64,000 bases of DNA from assembly GCF_001457035.1 (NCBI RefSeq), contig NZ_KQ758617.1, positions 1 through 64,000 of the forward strand, written 5' to 3'. This DNA is from Fictibacillus enclensis. GTDB lineage: Bacteria; Bacillota; Bacilli; Bacillales; Fictibacillaceae. The notes beneath the pieces are model-generated. The model was given only the letters and a program-made list of their open reading frames with translations, ran no database searches and was not told the DNA's origin. Both the position numbers and the translations under genes were made by a program. Within the stretch, counting starts at the first letter, position 1; each line of letters starts with the position of its first letter. Positions 26,053 to 35,551 of the stretch are shown here, in pieces.

Positions 26053-26934
26053 TTGGAAGCTTTACAGCAGCAGGATGCTCATAAACGAATTACCAAGACA
26101 AATCTTTTAAAGAGAGTGGTTTTTATCGCATTAGGGGCTGCATTGGTAGCCACAGGACTTGAAATTTTCCTCGTTCCCAACCAGATCATTGACGGCGGAA
26201 TCGTCGGCATATCCATTATTCTTTCCCATTTAACCCATTGGAAACTTGGTCTTTTTCTTATCGTTCTTAATATTCCTTTCTTTTTCTTTGGATATAAACA
26301 GATAGGTAAAACCTTTGCCCTTTCCACGTTGTTTGGAGTCACTATCATGTCCATTGGGACAGCCGTTCTGCATCCCGTTCCTGTACTCACCGATGATCCA
26401 TTATTGGCCGCTGTATTTGGGGGAATTATCCTTGGTGTTGGAGTCGGAATGGTCATTCGGTATGGAGGATCACTTGACGGAACCGAAGTGATGGCCATAC
26501 TCTTTAATACGAAAACCCCGTTTTCAGTCGGTGAAGTGGTTATGTTTTTTAACATTTTCATTCTGGGCAGTGCCGGTTTTGTTTTCGGCTGGGACCGTGC
26601 CATGTATTCATTAATCGCCTACTATATTGCTTTTAAGGTGATTGATATTACGCTGGACGGATTTGATCAATCCAAATCGGTTTGGATTATCAGTGATGAA
26701 CATACGAGAATCGGTGAAGCATTGCTTGCACGTCTCGGACGTGGGGTCACCTACCTGAACGGAGAAGGTGCCTATTCCAGAGACGAGAAAAAAGTCATTT
26801 TTACAGTCATCACCAGGCTGGAAGAAGCCAAGCTCAAAAATATCGTTGATGACATTGATCCTACTGCCTTTTTAGCAGTCGGTAACATTCATGATGTAAA
26901 AGGCGGCAGATTTAAAAAGAAAAACATCCACTGA
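26053..26934 (+). CDS. YitT-family protein with DUF2179 domain
   Basis: 293 residues: DUF161 membrane domain (about 20-205, with LEIFLVPNQIIDGGIVG and RYGGSLDGTEVMAI) and a cytoplasmic DUF2179 domain (about 225-290). TTG 26053 is chosen since GAGGGGGAG ends at 26047; the GTG at 26047 overlaps it. Family function unknown; several copies are usual in Bacillus. Confidence 0.88.
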   Translation: MEALQQQDAHKRITKTNLLKRVVFIALGAALVATGLEIFLVPNQIIDGGIVGISIILSHLTHWKLGLFLIVLNIPFFFFGYKQIGKTFALSTLFGVTIMSIGTAVLHPVPVLTDDPLLAAVFGGIILGVGVGMVIRYGGSLDGTEVMAILFNTKTPFSVGEVVMFFNIFILGSAGFVFGWDRAMYSLIAYYIAFKVIDITLDGFDQSKSVWIISDEHTRIGEALLARLGRGVTYLNGEGAYSRDEKKVIFTVITRLEEAKLKNIVDDIDPTAFLAVGNIHDVKGGRFKKKNIH

Positions 26935-27036
26935 ATGATGAGTGGAAAACAGCCCTTGAATTATTGCCCGGCATAGGGTAGATTTATCCTTGTTTTGGGT
27001 ATAGTTTAAGAAAGTATAGTTGATATAGACAGGGTT

Positions 27037-28413
27037 GTGAGAAGATTGCTCGGAGTAAAAAGAAAAGGGGATAAAAAAGCGTTATTTTTAACGTCTGTTC
27101 AAATTATTGTTCTTTTTTACCTCATATCTGTAGTGGTTGCAACTGGAGTTTTAAGTCTGCCGGCATTTCACAATCCCGGTGTTTCATTAAGTTTTATTGA
27201 TGCGCTGTTTACCGCAGTCAGTGCGGTCAGTGTTACAGGCCTTTCTGTTGTAACGATTCACGAGACATTTAATACCAGTGGTGTTGTTGCTTTGGCCATC
27301 ATCGTTCAAATTGGCGGTGTAGGGGTGATGACCCTCGGGACGGCTTTATGGATTTTGCTCGGAAAGAAAATTGGCATGCGCGAGCGTCAATTGATCATGA
27401 CGGACCAGAACCAGTCCACATTGGCTGGTATTGTTAATTTGATGAGGCAGATCCTTGGCCTTATTATCATTATTGAGTTCATCGGTATGGTCCTATTTAC
27501 ATTTCTTTTTCTTAAATATTATCCGACCTGGCAGGAGGCTGCCTATCATGGGTTCTTTGCTTCTGTTACGGCTACAACCAATGCAGGTTTCGACCTGACA
27601 GGACAATCACTAATCCCATTCAGGCATGATTACCTGATCCAGGTATTGACAATGATTTTGATTATTACCGGGGCGATAGGGTTTCCGGTGCTCATTGAAG
27701 TGAAAAACTTTATTGCGGAACGGAAATACAAAGAGCGGTACACGTTTACACTGTTCACGAAAGTAACCACCCTTACGTTTTTAATTCTTGTTGTGCTTGG
27801 AACCGTAGGAATTTATGCTTTTGAATCCCACCGGTTCCTGGCGGATAAAACATGGCATGAAACCTTTTTTTATTCACTTTTTCAATCGGTTACCACACGG
27901 AGCGGCGGGCTTTCCACTATGGACATGAACCACTTTTCCGTGCCCACCAATCTTTTTCTAAGCGCCATGATGTTTATCGGTGCGTCGCCGAGCAGTGTGG
28001 GTGGCGGGGTTCGGACAACAACGATTGCCGTTGCCTTTCTCGCCATATTGTTTTATGCAAAAGGACGCAATACGATTAAAGTTTTCAAGCGTGAAGTGCT
28101 TACCGAAGATATTCAAAAGGCTTTTATCGTGCTTATCGTTGCATTTATGCTGTGCAGTATCGCTTCTTTAATAATGGCGGTTACCGATCCGATGCCAATC
28201 GAGAAGATTGTATTTGAAGTGTGTTCCGCGTTTGGAACAACCGGTTTAAGCCTGGGGATCACCCCGCATTTAAGCACAGGCGGCAAAGTGGTGCTGATGG
28301 TGCTTATGTTTATCGGAAGGATTGGAATTCTTTCCTTCTTATTCATCATTCGCGGACGTGTCGTCATTGAACATTTTCATTATCCAAAAGAAAAAATTAT
28401 TATTGGGCAATAG
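27037..28413 (+). CDS. Trk/Ktr-type potassium transporter membrane subunit
   Basis: 458 residues with four M1-P-M2 repeats. The four selectivity loops are visible: VSVTGLS, ATTNAGF, VTTRSGGLS and GTTGLSLG, each with the conserved Gly. Acts with a KtrA/KtrC-type RCK subunit encoded elsewhere; none is adjacent. GTG 27037 has only AGGG close upstream; TTG 27046 is an alternative start. No c-di-AMP riboswitch is recognisable upstream. Confidence 0.9.
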   Translation: MRRLLGVKRKGDKKALFLTSVQIIVLFYLISVVVATGVLSLPAFHNPGVSLSFIDALFTAVSAVSVTGLSVVTIHETFNTSGVVALAIIVQIGGVGVMTLGTALWILLGKKIGMRERQLIMTDQNQSTLAGIVNLMRQILGLIIIIEFIGMVLFTFLFLKYYPTWQEAAYHGFFASVTATTNAGFDLTGQSLIPFRHDYLIQVLTMILIITGAIGFPVLIEVKNFIAERKYKERYTFTLFTKVTTLTFLILVVLGTVGIYAFESHRFLADKTWHETFFYSLFQSVTTRSGGLSTMDMNHFSVPTNLFLSAMMFIGASPSSVGGGVRTTTIAVAFLAILFYAKGRNTIKVFKREVLTEDIQKAFIVLIVAFMLCSIASLIMAVTDPMPIEKIVFEVCSAFGTTGLSLGITPHLSTGGKVVLMVLMFIGRIGILSFLFIIRGRVVIEHFHYPKEKIIIGQ

Positions 28414-28425
28414 CCTGAGCAACCT

Positions 28426-28462
28426 GAAGAAGACCTATATGTACGGGGGTCTTCTTTTTTTT
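28426..28462 (+). terminator. Terminator after the K+ transporter
   Basis: AGAAGACC/GGTCTTCT stem then T run. Confidence 0.85.
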
Positions 28463-28554
28463 ATATGGCCTTTTTAGCATTCCTTTTCTACGGATTTGAT
28501 TAATCTTCAAAGCCGCCATAAGATAAAGCTAAGAAGATGTTGAGGAGGAATAAA

Positions 28555-29475
28555 ATGAAATCGTTAACTTATACCCTTTTAGATGTTTTCACCAATAAAC
28601 CATTCAGCGGAAATCAATTGGCTGTTTTTCAGGACAACGTTCAACTATCAACTGAATGGATGCAAAAAATTGCCAGGGAATTGAATCTTTCGGAAACGGT
28701 TTTTGTTCAATCACCGGACAATCGCAAAAATAATAAAAAGCTGCGCATTTTTACTCCAGAGATGGAATTGCCAATGGCAGGGCACCCTACTTTAGGGGCT
28801 GCATTTCTGCTCGCACAAAAAGGGTGGATTGCTACTTCAGAGGGCAGGAATGAATGGATCTTTGAAGAGGGAGTCGGCGATATTTCAGTCACAGTGCATA
28901 AAGGGAGCGGTGATGATCTCAGGATTGAGATGAATCAGCCCATGCCGCAATTCGGCCCATCCTTTCAAGAGCGCGAGTTGGCGGCGACCTTACTGTCTCT
29001 TTCCCCGGAAGACCTGGATGTGGACCTTCCCATTCAAACGGTATCCACAGGGGTCCCTTTCTTGTTTATTCCTGTTCAATCCCTTGAGGCAATGAAAAGC
29101 ATTAATTTCAGAATGGATATTTGGGAGAAGGATTTTAGCCATAACCCGTCAACCAGGCATATTTTTGCCTTCACAGCTGAAACAGAAGAGGAAGAATCAA
29201 CGGTTCACAGCAGAATGTTTGCACCGGCAATGGGAATACCGGAAGACCCGGCTACCGGGGCAGCAAGCGGCCCATTAGGTGCCTATATCGTTGAACATAT
29301 GAACATTGTGCAGGGGCATGAAGGGATATATCAACTGCGAAGTGAACAGGGCTTTGAGATGGGAAGACGCAGCCTGATTGATATCACCATTCAGAAAGAC
29401 GCGGAATATAAAGAAGTAATAATTGGCGGGAAAAGTGTCATTGTCGGTTCAGGAGAACTTTTTCTTGACCTTTAA
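28555..29475 (+). CDS. PhzF-family isomerase/epimerase
   Basis: 306 residues with the two-domain diaminopimelate-epimerase-like fold. Family signatures: FSGNQLAVF near the start, catalytic Glu47 in LNLSETVFV, GHPTLGAAF and GIPEDPATGAASGPLGAYI. ATG 28555 follows GAGGAGG. Stand-alone gene with own terminator; no phenazine genes nearby, so the substrate is open. Confidence 0.92.
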   Translation: MKSLTYTLLDVFTNKPFSGNQLAVFQDNVQLSTEWMQKIARELNLSETVFVQSPDNRKNNKKLRIFTPEMELPMAGHPTLGAAFLLAQKGWIATSEGRNEWIFEEGVGDISVTVHKGSGDDLRIEMNQPMPQFGPSFQERELAATLLSLSPEDLDVDLPIQTVSTGVPFLFIPVQSLEAMKSINFRMDIWEKDFSHNPSTRHIFAFTAETEEEESTVHSRMFAPAMGIPEDPATGAASGPLGAYIVEHMNIVQGHEGIYQLRSEQGFEMGRRSLIDITIQKDAEYKEVIIGGKSVIVGSGELFLDL

Positions 29476-29484
29476 TAGGTGGTT

Positions 29485-29517
29485 TAAGGCACCGGTTCTA
29501 AACCGGGCCTTTTTTTG
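29485..29517 (+). terminator. phzF-like gene terminator
   Basis: AAGG-CCGGTT/AACCGG-CCTT stem and TTTTTTT. Confidence 0.78.
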
Positions 29518-29550
29518 TCCGGGGAAAAATAACAAAAACCACCCATAAAC

Positions 29551-29600
29551 GAAACAACTGTTACGTAATAGGTTGAAACAATTGTTATTTGTGTTATTAT
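29551..29600 (+). promoter_or_regulatory. Promoter with two direct-repeat operators
   Basis: GAAACAACTGTTA (29551-29563) and GAAACAATTGTTA (29575-29587), 24 bases apart. The second overlaps TTGAAA (29573-29578), which pairs with TATTAT (29595-29600) at 16 bases. Each copy contains the near-palindrome AACAAYTGTT. Confidence 0.55.
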
Positions 29601-29634
29601 GTCTACATGATATGGATGATAAGGTGGGAGTTTA

Positions 29635-30183
29635 ATGGAAGAAAGCAGGAAGTGGTATTTGTTTTCTTATAAAGTCCCTGTGGAGCCTTCCACACTTAGA
29701 GTGAGGATATGGAGAAATTTGAAAGCACTTGGAGTGCTTTATATACAGCAGTCTGTTTGTCTTGTCCCGAAAGTGGGGGACATAGGGAATAAGCTGACCA
29801 AACTGCATACCCTGATTAAGGACCATGGCGGTGAATCCTTTATGATGGAGATCCTGAAGTTCTCCGATTACTCCGAGGAGGAACTCATTAAAATGTTTAA
29901 TGAGCAGAGATCAAAAGAGTACCATGATTGGCTGGAGAGCTGCAGACACTTTGGGCAGGATATGGATAGGGAAGCAGCAAACAGCTCTGCCTATTATAAT
30001 ATTGATGAAAGCGAAATGGAGCTTATGCGGTTAAAAAGGCAGCTCAGAAAAATATTAAAAAGAGATTACTTTAATTATGAATTATCCTTTCATGCCAAAG
30101 CGTGCTTGAAACAGTGCGAGGAAAACCTTTATTCGCTGGCGGAAGCTGAATATAAGTTAGAAGGAGTACAAAAAGGGAAATGA
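29635..30183 (+). CDS. ChrB N-terminal-domain protein
   Basis: 182 residues. The start WYLFSYKVPVEPSTLRVRIW followed by a LGVLYIQQSVCLVP segment matches the N-terminal domain of chromate-resistance regulator ChrB; the C-terminal part here is a helical extension with a basic region. The DNA-binding role seen in ChrB makes autoregulation through the paired repeats upstream plausible. No ChrA chromate transporter is nearby. ATG 29635 has AAGGTGGGAG upstream. Stop overlaps the next start. Confidence 0.75.
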   Translation: MEESRKWYLFSYKVPVEPSTLRVRIWRNLKALGVLYIQQSVCLVPKVGDIGNKLTKLHTLIKDHGGESFMMEILKFSDYSEEELIKMFNEQRSKEYHDWLESCRHFGQDMDREAANSSAYYNIDESEMELMRLKRQLRKILKRDYFNYELSFHAKACLKQCEENLYSLAEAEYKLEGVQKGK

Positions 30184-30899
30184 TAATTCTATACTGCGTT
30201 TGTACGGTTGTACTTCTTTTTCTGTTGTATGGCATCATCCCTACCATCTTCATCAGGCTGTTTGCAGTTCGCATTATTAAAAATGGGCCAACGGAAAGAA
30301 AAGAATTTTTTCTTACATTTGATGATGGCCCCCATCCGGTGTATACGCCGCAACTGTTGGACCTGTTAAAGTCGTATAATGTACCGGCCGCATTTTTCAT
30401 AGTCGGTGAACGGGCCGAAAGGGAACCAGAGCTCCTAAAAAGGATGAGTAATGAAGGACACACTGTGGGTATTCATCATCAAACCCATTCGAACAGCTGG
30501 CTTTTAACACCAGGTAAACTAAAAAAAGAAATCAGCAGATGTGCCACTGTTATTCAACAAGCGACAGGAAAAAAAGCCGATTTTTACCGCCCGCCGTGGG
30601 GAAGGTTTAACTTGTTTTCACTTCTGCTCGCAAGAGAGTATCAAATAATCATGTGGTCCTCGATCACCGGAGACTGGAAGGCCGGTCAGGGAAAGGACAA
30701 GTTGGCCGCAAAGTTAAAGAAAAGCCTGCACAGCGGATGTATTTATTTGCTTCACGATAACGGTGAAAACCCTGGTGCGGATGATGAAGCACCTTCTGTC
30801 ATGCTTGAAGCTCTGCGGGGTTTTCTGGAATATGCCCAAAGACAAGGATATATCGGAATGCCTTTGGAAGAACTAAAGAATACAAACAAACGAGGTTAA
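30180..30899 (+). CDS. Polysaccharide deacetylase (NodB domain)
   Basis: 239 residues: an N-terminal membrane anchor (about 3-30) then a CE4 deacetylase domain with TFDDGPHP (D48, D49), metal His pair H99 and H103 (GIHHQTHS), RPPWGRFN and LLHDNG. Substrate, peptidoglycan or another glycan, is not decided. Starts inside the stop of the ChrB-like gene (ATGA). Confidence 0.9.
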   Translation: MIILYCVCTVVLLFLLYGIIPTIFIRLFAVRIIKNGPTERKEFFLTFDDGPHPVYTPQLLDLLKSYNVPAAFFIVGERAEREPELLKRMSNEGHTVGIHHQTHSNSWLLTPGKLKKEISRCATVIQQATGKKADFYRPPWGRFNLFSLLLAREYQIIMWSSITGDWKAGQGKDKLAAKLKKSLHSGCIYLLHDNGENPGADDEAPSVMLEALRGFLEYAQRQGYIGMPLEELKNTNKRG

Positions 30900-30900
30900 T

Positions 30901-31479
30901 ATGAGTTTAGATACCGTTATTTCCTATTTGCAAAACTACGGTCATTGGATCATTTTACTGGTTTTATTTTGCGGGATTACCGGCATCCCTGCTCCTGAAG
31001 AATCATTTTTGTTTTTGGTCGGTGTACTGGTTGCGAAAGGACATTTGGAGTTTGGTACGAGCTTTCTTTATGCATTTATGGGTACCGTTGCGGGTATGTT
31101 TGCCTCTTATTGGCTCGGCCGCAAACTGGGGCTGCCGTTTATTGAGCGATACGGAAAATTTATCAAAATAACACCGGATAGATGGAAAGCTGTGGAGAAA
31201 AGGTTTCATGAACACGCCATTACGACCCTTTTGTTCGGTTTTTACCTTCCCGGCCTCCGTCAGCTGGCGCCATATATTGCAGGAATCAGCACGTATTCTT
31301 TTTTGCGCTATGTACTGCTTTCGTTTCTTGGGAGCGGTATGTGGACGGCCGCTTTTATCAGCATCGGCTATTTCTTTGGAGACCAAGTCAAGTTATCCTA
31401 CTTGCCGTGGATTGCCGCAGCAGCTTTGCTGTTATTCGTGCTGACTGTATTCAGAAAGAAATTTACAAACAGGGCTTAA
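30901..31479 (+). CDS. DedA-family membrane protein
   Basis: 192 residues with DedA/SNARE-associated motifs: GITGIPAPEESFLFLVGVL, GRKLGLPFIERYGK and FGFYLPGLRQLAPYIAG. Members act as polyprenyl-phosphate or phospholipid translocases. Starts one base after the deacetylase stop codon (30899); GAGG lies upstream. Confidence 0.9.
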   Translation: MSLDTVISYLQNYGHWIILLVLFCGITGIPAPEESFLFLVGVLVAKGHLEFGTSFLYAFMGTVAGMFASYWLGRKLGLPFIERYGKFIKITPDRWKAVEKRFHEHAITTLLFGFYLPGLRQLAPYIAGISTYSFLRYVLLSFLGSGMWTAAFISIGYFFGDQVKLSYLPWIAAAALLLFVLTVFRKKFTNRA

Positions 31480-31502
31480 AAGGTTTGTAAGGAGGATTTG
31501 CC

Positions 31503-32630
31503 ATGAAGAAAATCTTGTTTTTACCTTTATTTCAAATGCCTTCTGGTCATCATCAGGTTGCTGATGCATTAATGTCTTCCATTGAGCAAAGCAGTGATGA
31601 ACAGGTGGTTTGCAAAAAAATCGACTTTCTCAGCTACTGGAATAAGCCGCTGGAAAAAGTCATATCAACTACGTATTTAAAATGGATTCATATGATGCCA
31701 AGGACCTATGACTGGATCTATCATCATGTGATGTATTCCCCGGCAAAAAAAAGATTAATGCCTCCTCATCAACTGCTTTTGTTTGAGCATAAAATGCTGC
31801 GCATGCTGAAGGAGGAAAAGCCGAATGTCATTGTATGTACGCATTGTTTTCCCTCAGCCGTCATCAGCCGGCTTAAAAAACGGGGGTTGATCGACATTCC
31901 TGTTGTGAATGTGTACACGGATTTCTTTATCAATGATATTTGGGGAAAAAGAGGGATCGATTATCATTTGGTCAGCGATGTATCCATGAAAAAAGAGCTG
32001 ATAAACAGACACCAAATTCACAGCAAGCAGATTATTATTACTGGAATTCCGGTGAATGAGGACATCAGAGCTTATTTTTCCGGGAAACCCGCCTTGAAGA
32101 AGCATATCTTAATCTCAGGAGGAAGCATTGGGCTTGGAAAGATCAAAGGCTTCTTAAAACAGATTAAACCAGGTTCCAATTACCGCTATACGGTCCTCTG
32201 CGGTAAAAACCAGAAGCTGTATAAAGAACTTACTTCATGGGATCATCCGAATATTAAACCGAGAGGATATATTTCCACGAGGTCTGAAATGAACCATCTG
32301 TACGAACAGGTGGACGCAATTATAACAAAGCCCGGCGGAATCACCATCAGCGAAGCATTAAAGAAACGATTGCCCATTTTTGTCCATTCCGCGTTGCCGG
32401 GACAGGAACAGATTAATTTAAAAAAGCTCATCAGAGAAAAACTGATCATTAAGCTGAATGAGGATATGCCTCTGGAGGATCAGATCGCCTCTGTACTTGA
32501 AAATGAACCTGAAGTGAAAGGACTATTGAACAAAATGAGCTATTTTGAAAATCATCGGGAAAAAAGTGCCTATGAAGTGGTGCTCAGCTTGCTGAATGAG
32601 ACGCCGATGCTTAAAGTTCAGCCAGTCTAA
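31503..32630 (+). CDS. MGDG-synthase-type diacylglycerol glycosyltransferase
   Basis: 375 residues with an N-terminal MGDG synthase domain (SGHHQVADAL, about 14-23) and a C-terminal GT28 domain (HILISGGSIGLGKIKGF; ITKPGGITISEAL). Family members glycosylate diacylglycerol, like UgtP. ATG 31503 follows AAGGAGG. Member of the envelope array. Confidence 0.88.
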   Translation: MKKILFLPLFQMPSGHHQVADALMSSIEQSSDEQVVCKKIDFLSYWNKPLEKVISTTYLKWIHMMPRTYDWIYHHVMYSPAKKRLMPPHQLLLFEHKMLRMLKEEKPNVIVCTHCFPSAVISRLKKRGLIDIPVVNVYTDFFINDIWGKRGIDYHLVSDVSMKKELINRHQIHSKQIIITGIPVNEDIRAYFSGKPALKKHILISGGSIGLGKIKGFLKQIKPGSNYRYTVLCGKNQKLYKELTSWDHPNIKPRGYISTRSEMNHLYEQVDAIITKPGGITISEALKKRLPIFVHSALPGQEQINLKKLIREKLIIKLNEDMPLEDQIASVLENEPEVKGLLNKMSYFENHREKSAYEVVLSLLNETPMLKVQPV

Positions 32631-32660
32631 TTCACTTTTAATAAACCGGGGGAAGCATTG

Positions 32661-33617
32661 ATGCTTAGAATAATGGCAGTCACAAAAGATCATGAGCTTA
32701 TCCTTCACCCGTCTGTTGAAGAGCTGGCGGAGGATCGGATCGAGTGGTATTGGGTCGATTTTATCGATCCGGATGATGAGGAAATTAAGCTGCTCAGCTC
32801 ATATTTTCATTTTCATCCACTGGCAATTGAAGACTGCCTGCAGTTTCTTCAGCGGCCTAAACTTGAGTATTACCAGGGTTACAGTTTTTTTGTTATGCAC
32901 GCCCTTCATACCCAGTCTCTTGCTGCCCAAGAAGTTGATCTTTTTATCGGAGAGAAGTTCATCGTTTCTTTTCATTATGACCAACTGGCAGAAATGGACT
33001 CTACGTGGAACTACTTTGCAGGGATTGAAAATTTTTCTTCAATTGGACCGATAGAAGTCGGACATAAAATCATGGACAAAATTGTGGATACGTATTTTCC
33101 CATTGTCCAGAACATAGAAGATCACCTGCTCGACATTGAAAACAATTATGAAAAAGGAAACAAGCACTCTCTCATTCAACAAACATTTGATGTTCGGAGT
33201 GACCTGTTGAAAGTAAGGCGTTCCATTTTTCCCATGCGGGATTTAATGTACCGGACATTGGAATCTAAACGGTTGATTATCAATGAAAATAAAAAAGCGT
33301 ATTTTCATGATATTTATGACCATCTCATAAAATTAAGTGAGATGATCGATTCCAACCGGGAAATGACCTCGGATATCCGTGATAATTATATATCACTTAA
33401 TTCCTATAAAATGAATAACATTATGAAAACCCTCACGGTCATTACTACGATCTTTATGCCGTTAACATTTATTGCAGGTATTTACGGAATGAATTTTCAG
33501 TATATGCCAGAATTGAAGTGGCGTGAGGGTTATTTTTTTGTGCTGGGATGTATGCTGGTTCTCGGACTGAGCATGTATTTCTGGTTTAGGAAAAAAGGAT
33601 GGTTTGATCAGGACTGA
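32661..33617 (+). CDS. corA: CorA-family magnesium/cobalt transporter
   Basis: 318 residues: cytoplasmic alpha/beta domain, long stalk helix and two C-terminal membrane helices with the GIYGMNF signature between them. ATG 32661 is preferred over TTG 32658 since GGGGGAAG lies about 6 bases before it. Confidence 0.92.
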   Translation: MLRIMAVTKDHELILHPSVEELAEDRIEWYWVDFIDPDDEEIKLLSSYFHFHPLAIEDCLQFLQRPKLEYYQGYSFFVMHALHTQSLAAQEVDLFIGEKFIVSFHYDQLAEMDSTWNYFAGIENFSSIGPIEVGHKIMDKIVDTYFPIVQNIEDHLLDIENNYEKGNKHSLIQQTFDVRSDLLKVRRSIFPMRDLMYRTLESKRLIINENKKAYFHDIYDHLIKLSEMIDSNREMTSDIRDNYISLNSYKMNNIMKTLTVITTIFMPLTFIAGIYGMNFQYMPELKWREGYFFVLGCMLVLGLSMYFWFRKKGWFDQD

Positions 33618-33762
33618 CCACAGGAAGCTTAAATAAAAAAATTTACAAATAAATACGGGCAAACGGGTGACCCAAACAGGCAAAAAGGGTACAGAAGATA
33701 AAAGAAAAAGGCCGGAGCTTCATGAAAATGGCCAACAGCCTGCAGGAAGGAAGGCAGAGACG

Positions 33763-34386
33763 ATGGATTACGGCTTCTTTTTTCAGTTTTTTCATGATCA
33801 TGGTTACCTTGGTGTGTTCGTGCTTTCATGGATTGGAATCCTCGGGCTACCCGTGCCCAATGAATTCATTGTAATGGTCAGCGGAATGCTTTCAGATAAA
33901 GTTCAACTGAATCCTGCTTTTTCATTCATTGCCACCTATTTGGGTGTTATTTCTGTATTAACATTGAGTTTTATGCTCGGAAGGTATGGCGGTACAGCCA
34001 TCGTCCAACGGCTTTATCGATTCCGCCGGATCAGAAAGGGGATTCAAAAAGGATCTGGCCTGCTTGACCGTTGGGGAGAGAAAATCCTTGTTTTAAGCTT
34101 TTTTATTCCGGGATTAAGGATCTTGATGCCCTTTATTGTTGGCAGCAACCGAATGCCCTATGCCCGATTCGCTTTACTTATTTATCCGGCCGGTTTCCTC
34201 TGGGCAGTTTTTTACTTCGCCATTGGAAATCAATATGGCGAACATATTGCCCAGATTCATTCTTATTTTCGATCATACAGCTGGATCTTTCCTTCAGCGG
34301 CCATTACCTTTGCTTTAATATGGGCATGGCGCTATGCCAAACAATGTAAAAATCATCTTCCCCGTCTTCATAAGCATTCCAAATAA
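33763..34386 (+). CDS. DedA-family membrane protein (second copy)
   Basis: 207 residues with DedA motifs LGLPVPNEFIVMVSGML and FFIPGLRILMPFIVGS. The frame is open upstream to 33667, but ATG 33763 has GGAAGGAAGG 8 bases ahead and gives a normal length. About 25 kDa, 5-6 helices. Diverged from the copy at 30901. Confidence 0.88.
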   Translation: MDYGFFFQFFHDHGYLGVFVLSWIGILGLPVPNEFIVMVSGMLSDKVQLNPAFSFIATYLGVISVLTLSFMLGRYGGTAIVQRLYRFRRIRKGIQKGSGLLDRWGEKILVLSFFIPGLRILMPFIVGSNRMPYARFALLIYPAGFLWAVFYFAIGNQYGEHIAQIHSYFRSYSWIFPSAAITFALIWAWRYAKQCKNHLPRLHKHSK

Positions 34387-34454
34387 GACAATTTTGTGAA
34401 ACGGCTCTTCGCTTTCCAATTATGTTATATAATGGAATTGAAGGAGGCGGTCCG

Positions 34455-35507
34455 ATGAATTTCTCCATCAATAAAAAACGAATCTCGTTTAGTGTGCTGA
34501 CTGTCCTTATTATTCTTTGCAATTTTTCCGTCTACCGGGTGAATGCCTTCGGTCCATTGCCACAGTATATGGGATGGGCTACTTTGTTCGATTTTTTGAT
34601 TGTTATTCCTCTTTTAGCCTATCTGTTTATTTTCCGTCGCCAATCGGCGCTGAAGTATCTTCCCCTCGTTATACTTGCTGGTTACTGGCTGGCAGAAATC
34701 ATTGTTCCCATAAGAAATTCTCCAGATGCCCAGTGGCTCACTAGTTTGATACTTGGAATGGAAGGGATATGGATTGCTGTCGAATTGTTTTTTCTTGTTC
34801 CCAAATGGGTCAAAACGACCATTGCCTTCAGGAAGGACAGCGGGCGCACATGCCACTTCCAGCACGATTTCAGAGAAGCATTATCCCGCCAATTTAAACT
34901 CACAAGGACGATGGAATGCCTGCTCACTGAATGTGCTTTATTCCGTTATGCGTTCTTCTCTTGGACGAAAAGAGTGCGAAGATCCTCTGCACACCATTTT
35001 TCCTATCATAAAAAAACGTCAGCGGTGGCCTTTCGTCTGATGCTCATTCATGCTCTTCTCATTGAGTCGGTTGGATTTCATTACCTTTTGATGCATTGGA
35101 GCCATACAGCAGCCATCCTGTTATTGGCTCTGAATCTCTATACCCTTCTATATCTTGTTGCTGATCTTCAAGTGATTCGTACTTGTCCGATTCTCCTGGA
35201 TGACTACGAGCTGATTTTACAATCGGGACTTGCCCAGGGCCTCAGGGTACAATTCTCAAATATACAGAGCATTGAACACTACAGGGGGCCGGAACACCTT
35301 TCTAAAGAAGAGCAGCGGCGTACATTTGACGCTCTTCCTCAGGAATTTTCAAAAGAAAAGCCAGCATTTGAAATGAAATTGAAAACACCGGAAACGGCCA
35401 GGCTCCTATACGGCTTCACGAAAAGAGTCGATACGCTGCATGTATCGGTAGATGAGAACAATCTGTTTTTTGAAAGAGTCAAAGAAAAACTGGAGATGCC
35501 TACTTAA
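34455..35507 (+). CDS. Hypothetical six-helix membrane protein
   Basis: 350 residues, not recognised. Four hydrophobic helices in the first 110 residues, a basic cytoplasmic region, two more helices (about 190-245), then a soluble C-terminal domain of about 100 residues with strand-like pattern (CPILLDDYELILQSGLAQGL). ATG 34455 has AAGGAGG. Ends the envelope array. Confidence 0.75.
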   Translation: MNFSINKKRISFSVLTVLIILCNFSVYRVNAFGPLPQYMGWATLFDFLIVIPLLAYLFIFRRQSALKYLPLVILAGYWLAEIIVPIRNSPDAQWLTSLILGMEGIWIAVELFFLVPKWVKTTIAFRKDSGRTCHFQHDFREALSRQFKLTRTMECLLTECALFRYAFFSWTKRVRRSSAHHFSYHKKTSAVAFRLMLIHALLIESVGFHYLLMHWSHTAAILLLALNLYTLLYLVADLQVIRTCPILLDDYELILQSGLAQGLRVQFSNIQSIEHYRGPEHLSKEEQRRTFDALPQEFSKEKPAFEMKLKTPETARLLYGFTKRVDTLHVSVDENNLFFERVKEKLEMPT

Positions 35508-35514
35508 ATCATAC

Positions 35515-35536
35515 GAAAGCCCACCCTGACATGCCG
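35515..35536 (+). terminator. Weak terminator of the envelope array
   Basis: AGCCCACCC/GGGTGGGCT stem, but only GGTTTC follows, so the T tract is poor. Confidence 0.5.
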
Positions 35537-35551
35537 GGTGGGCTGGTTTCA

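Noticed and set aside
26935-27036. c-di-AMP (ydaO) riboswitch before the K+ transporter
   Set aside because: The 100-base gap lacks the conserved ydaO blocks and a terminator.
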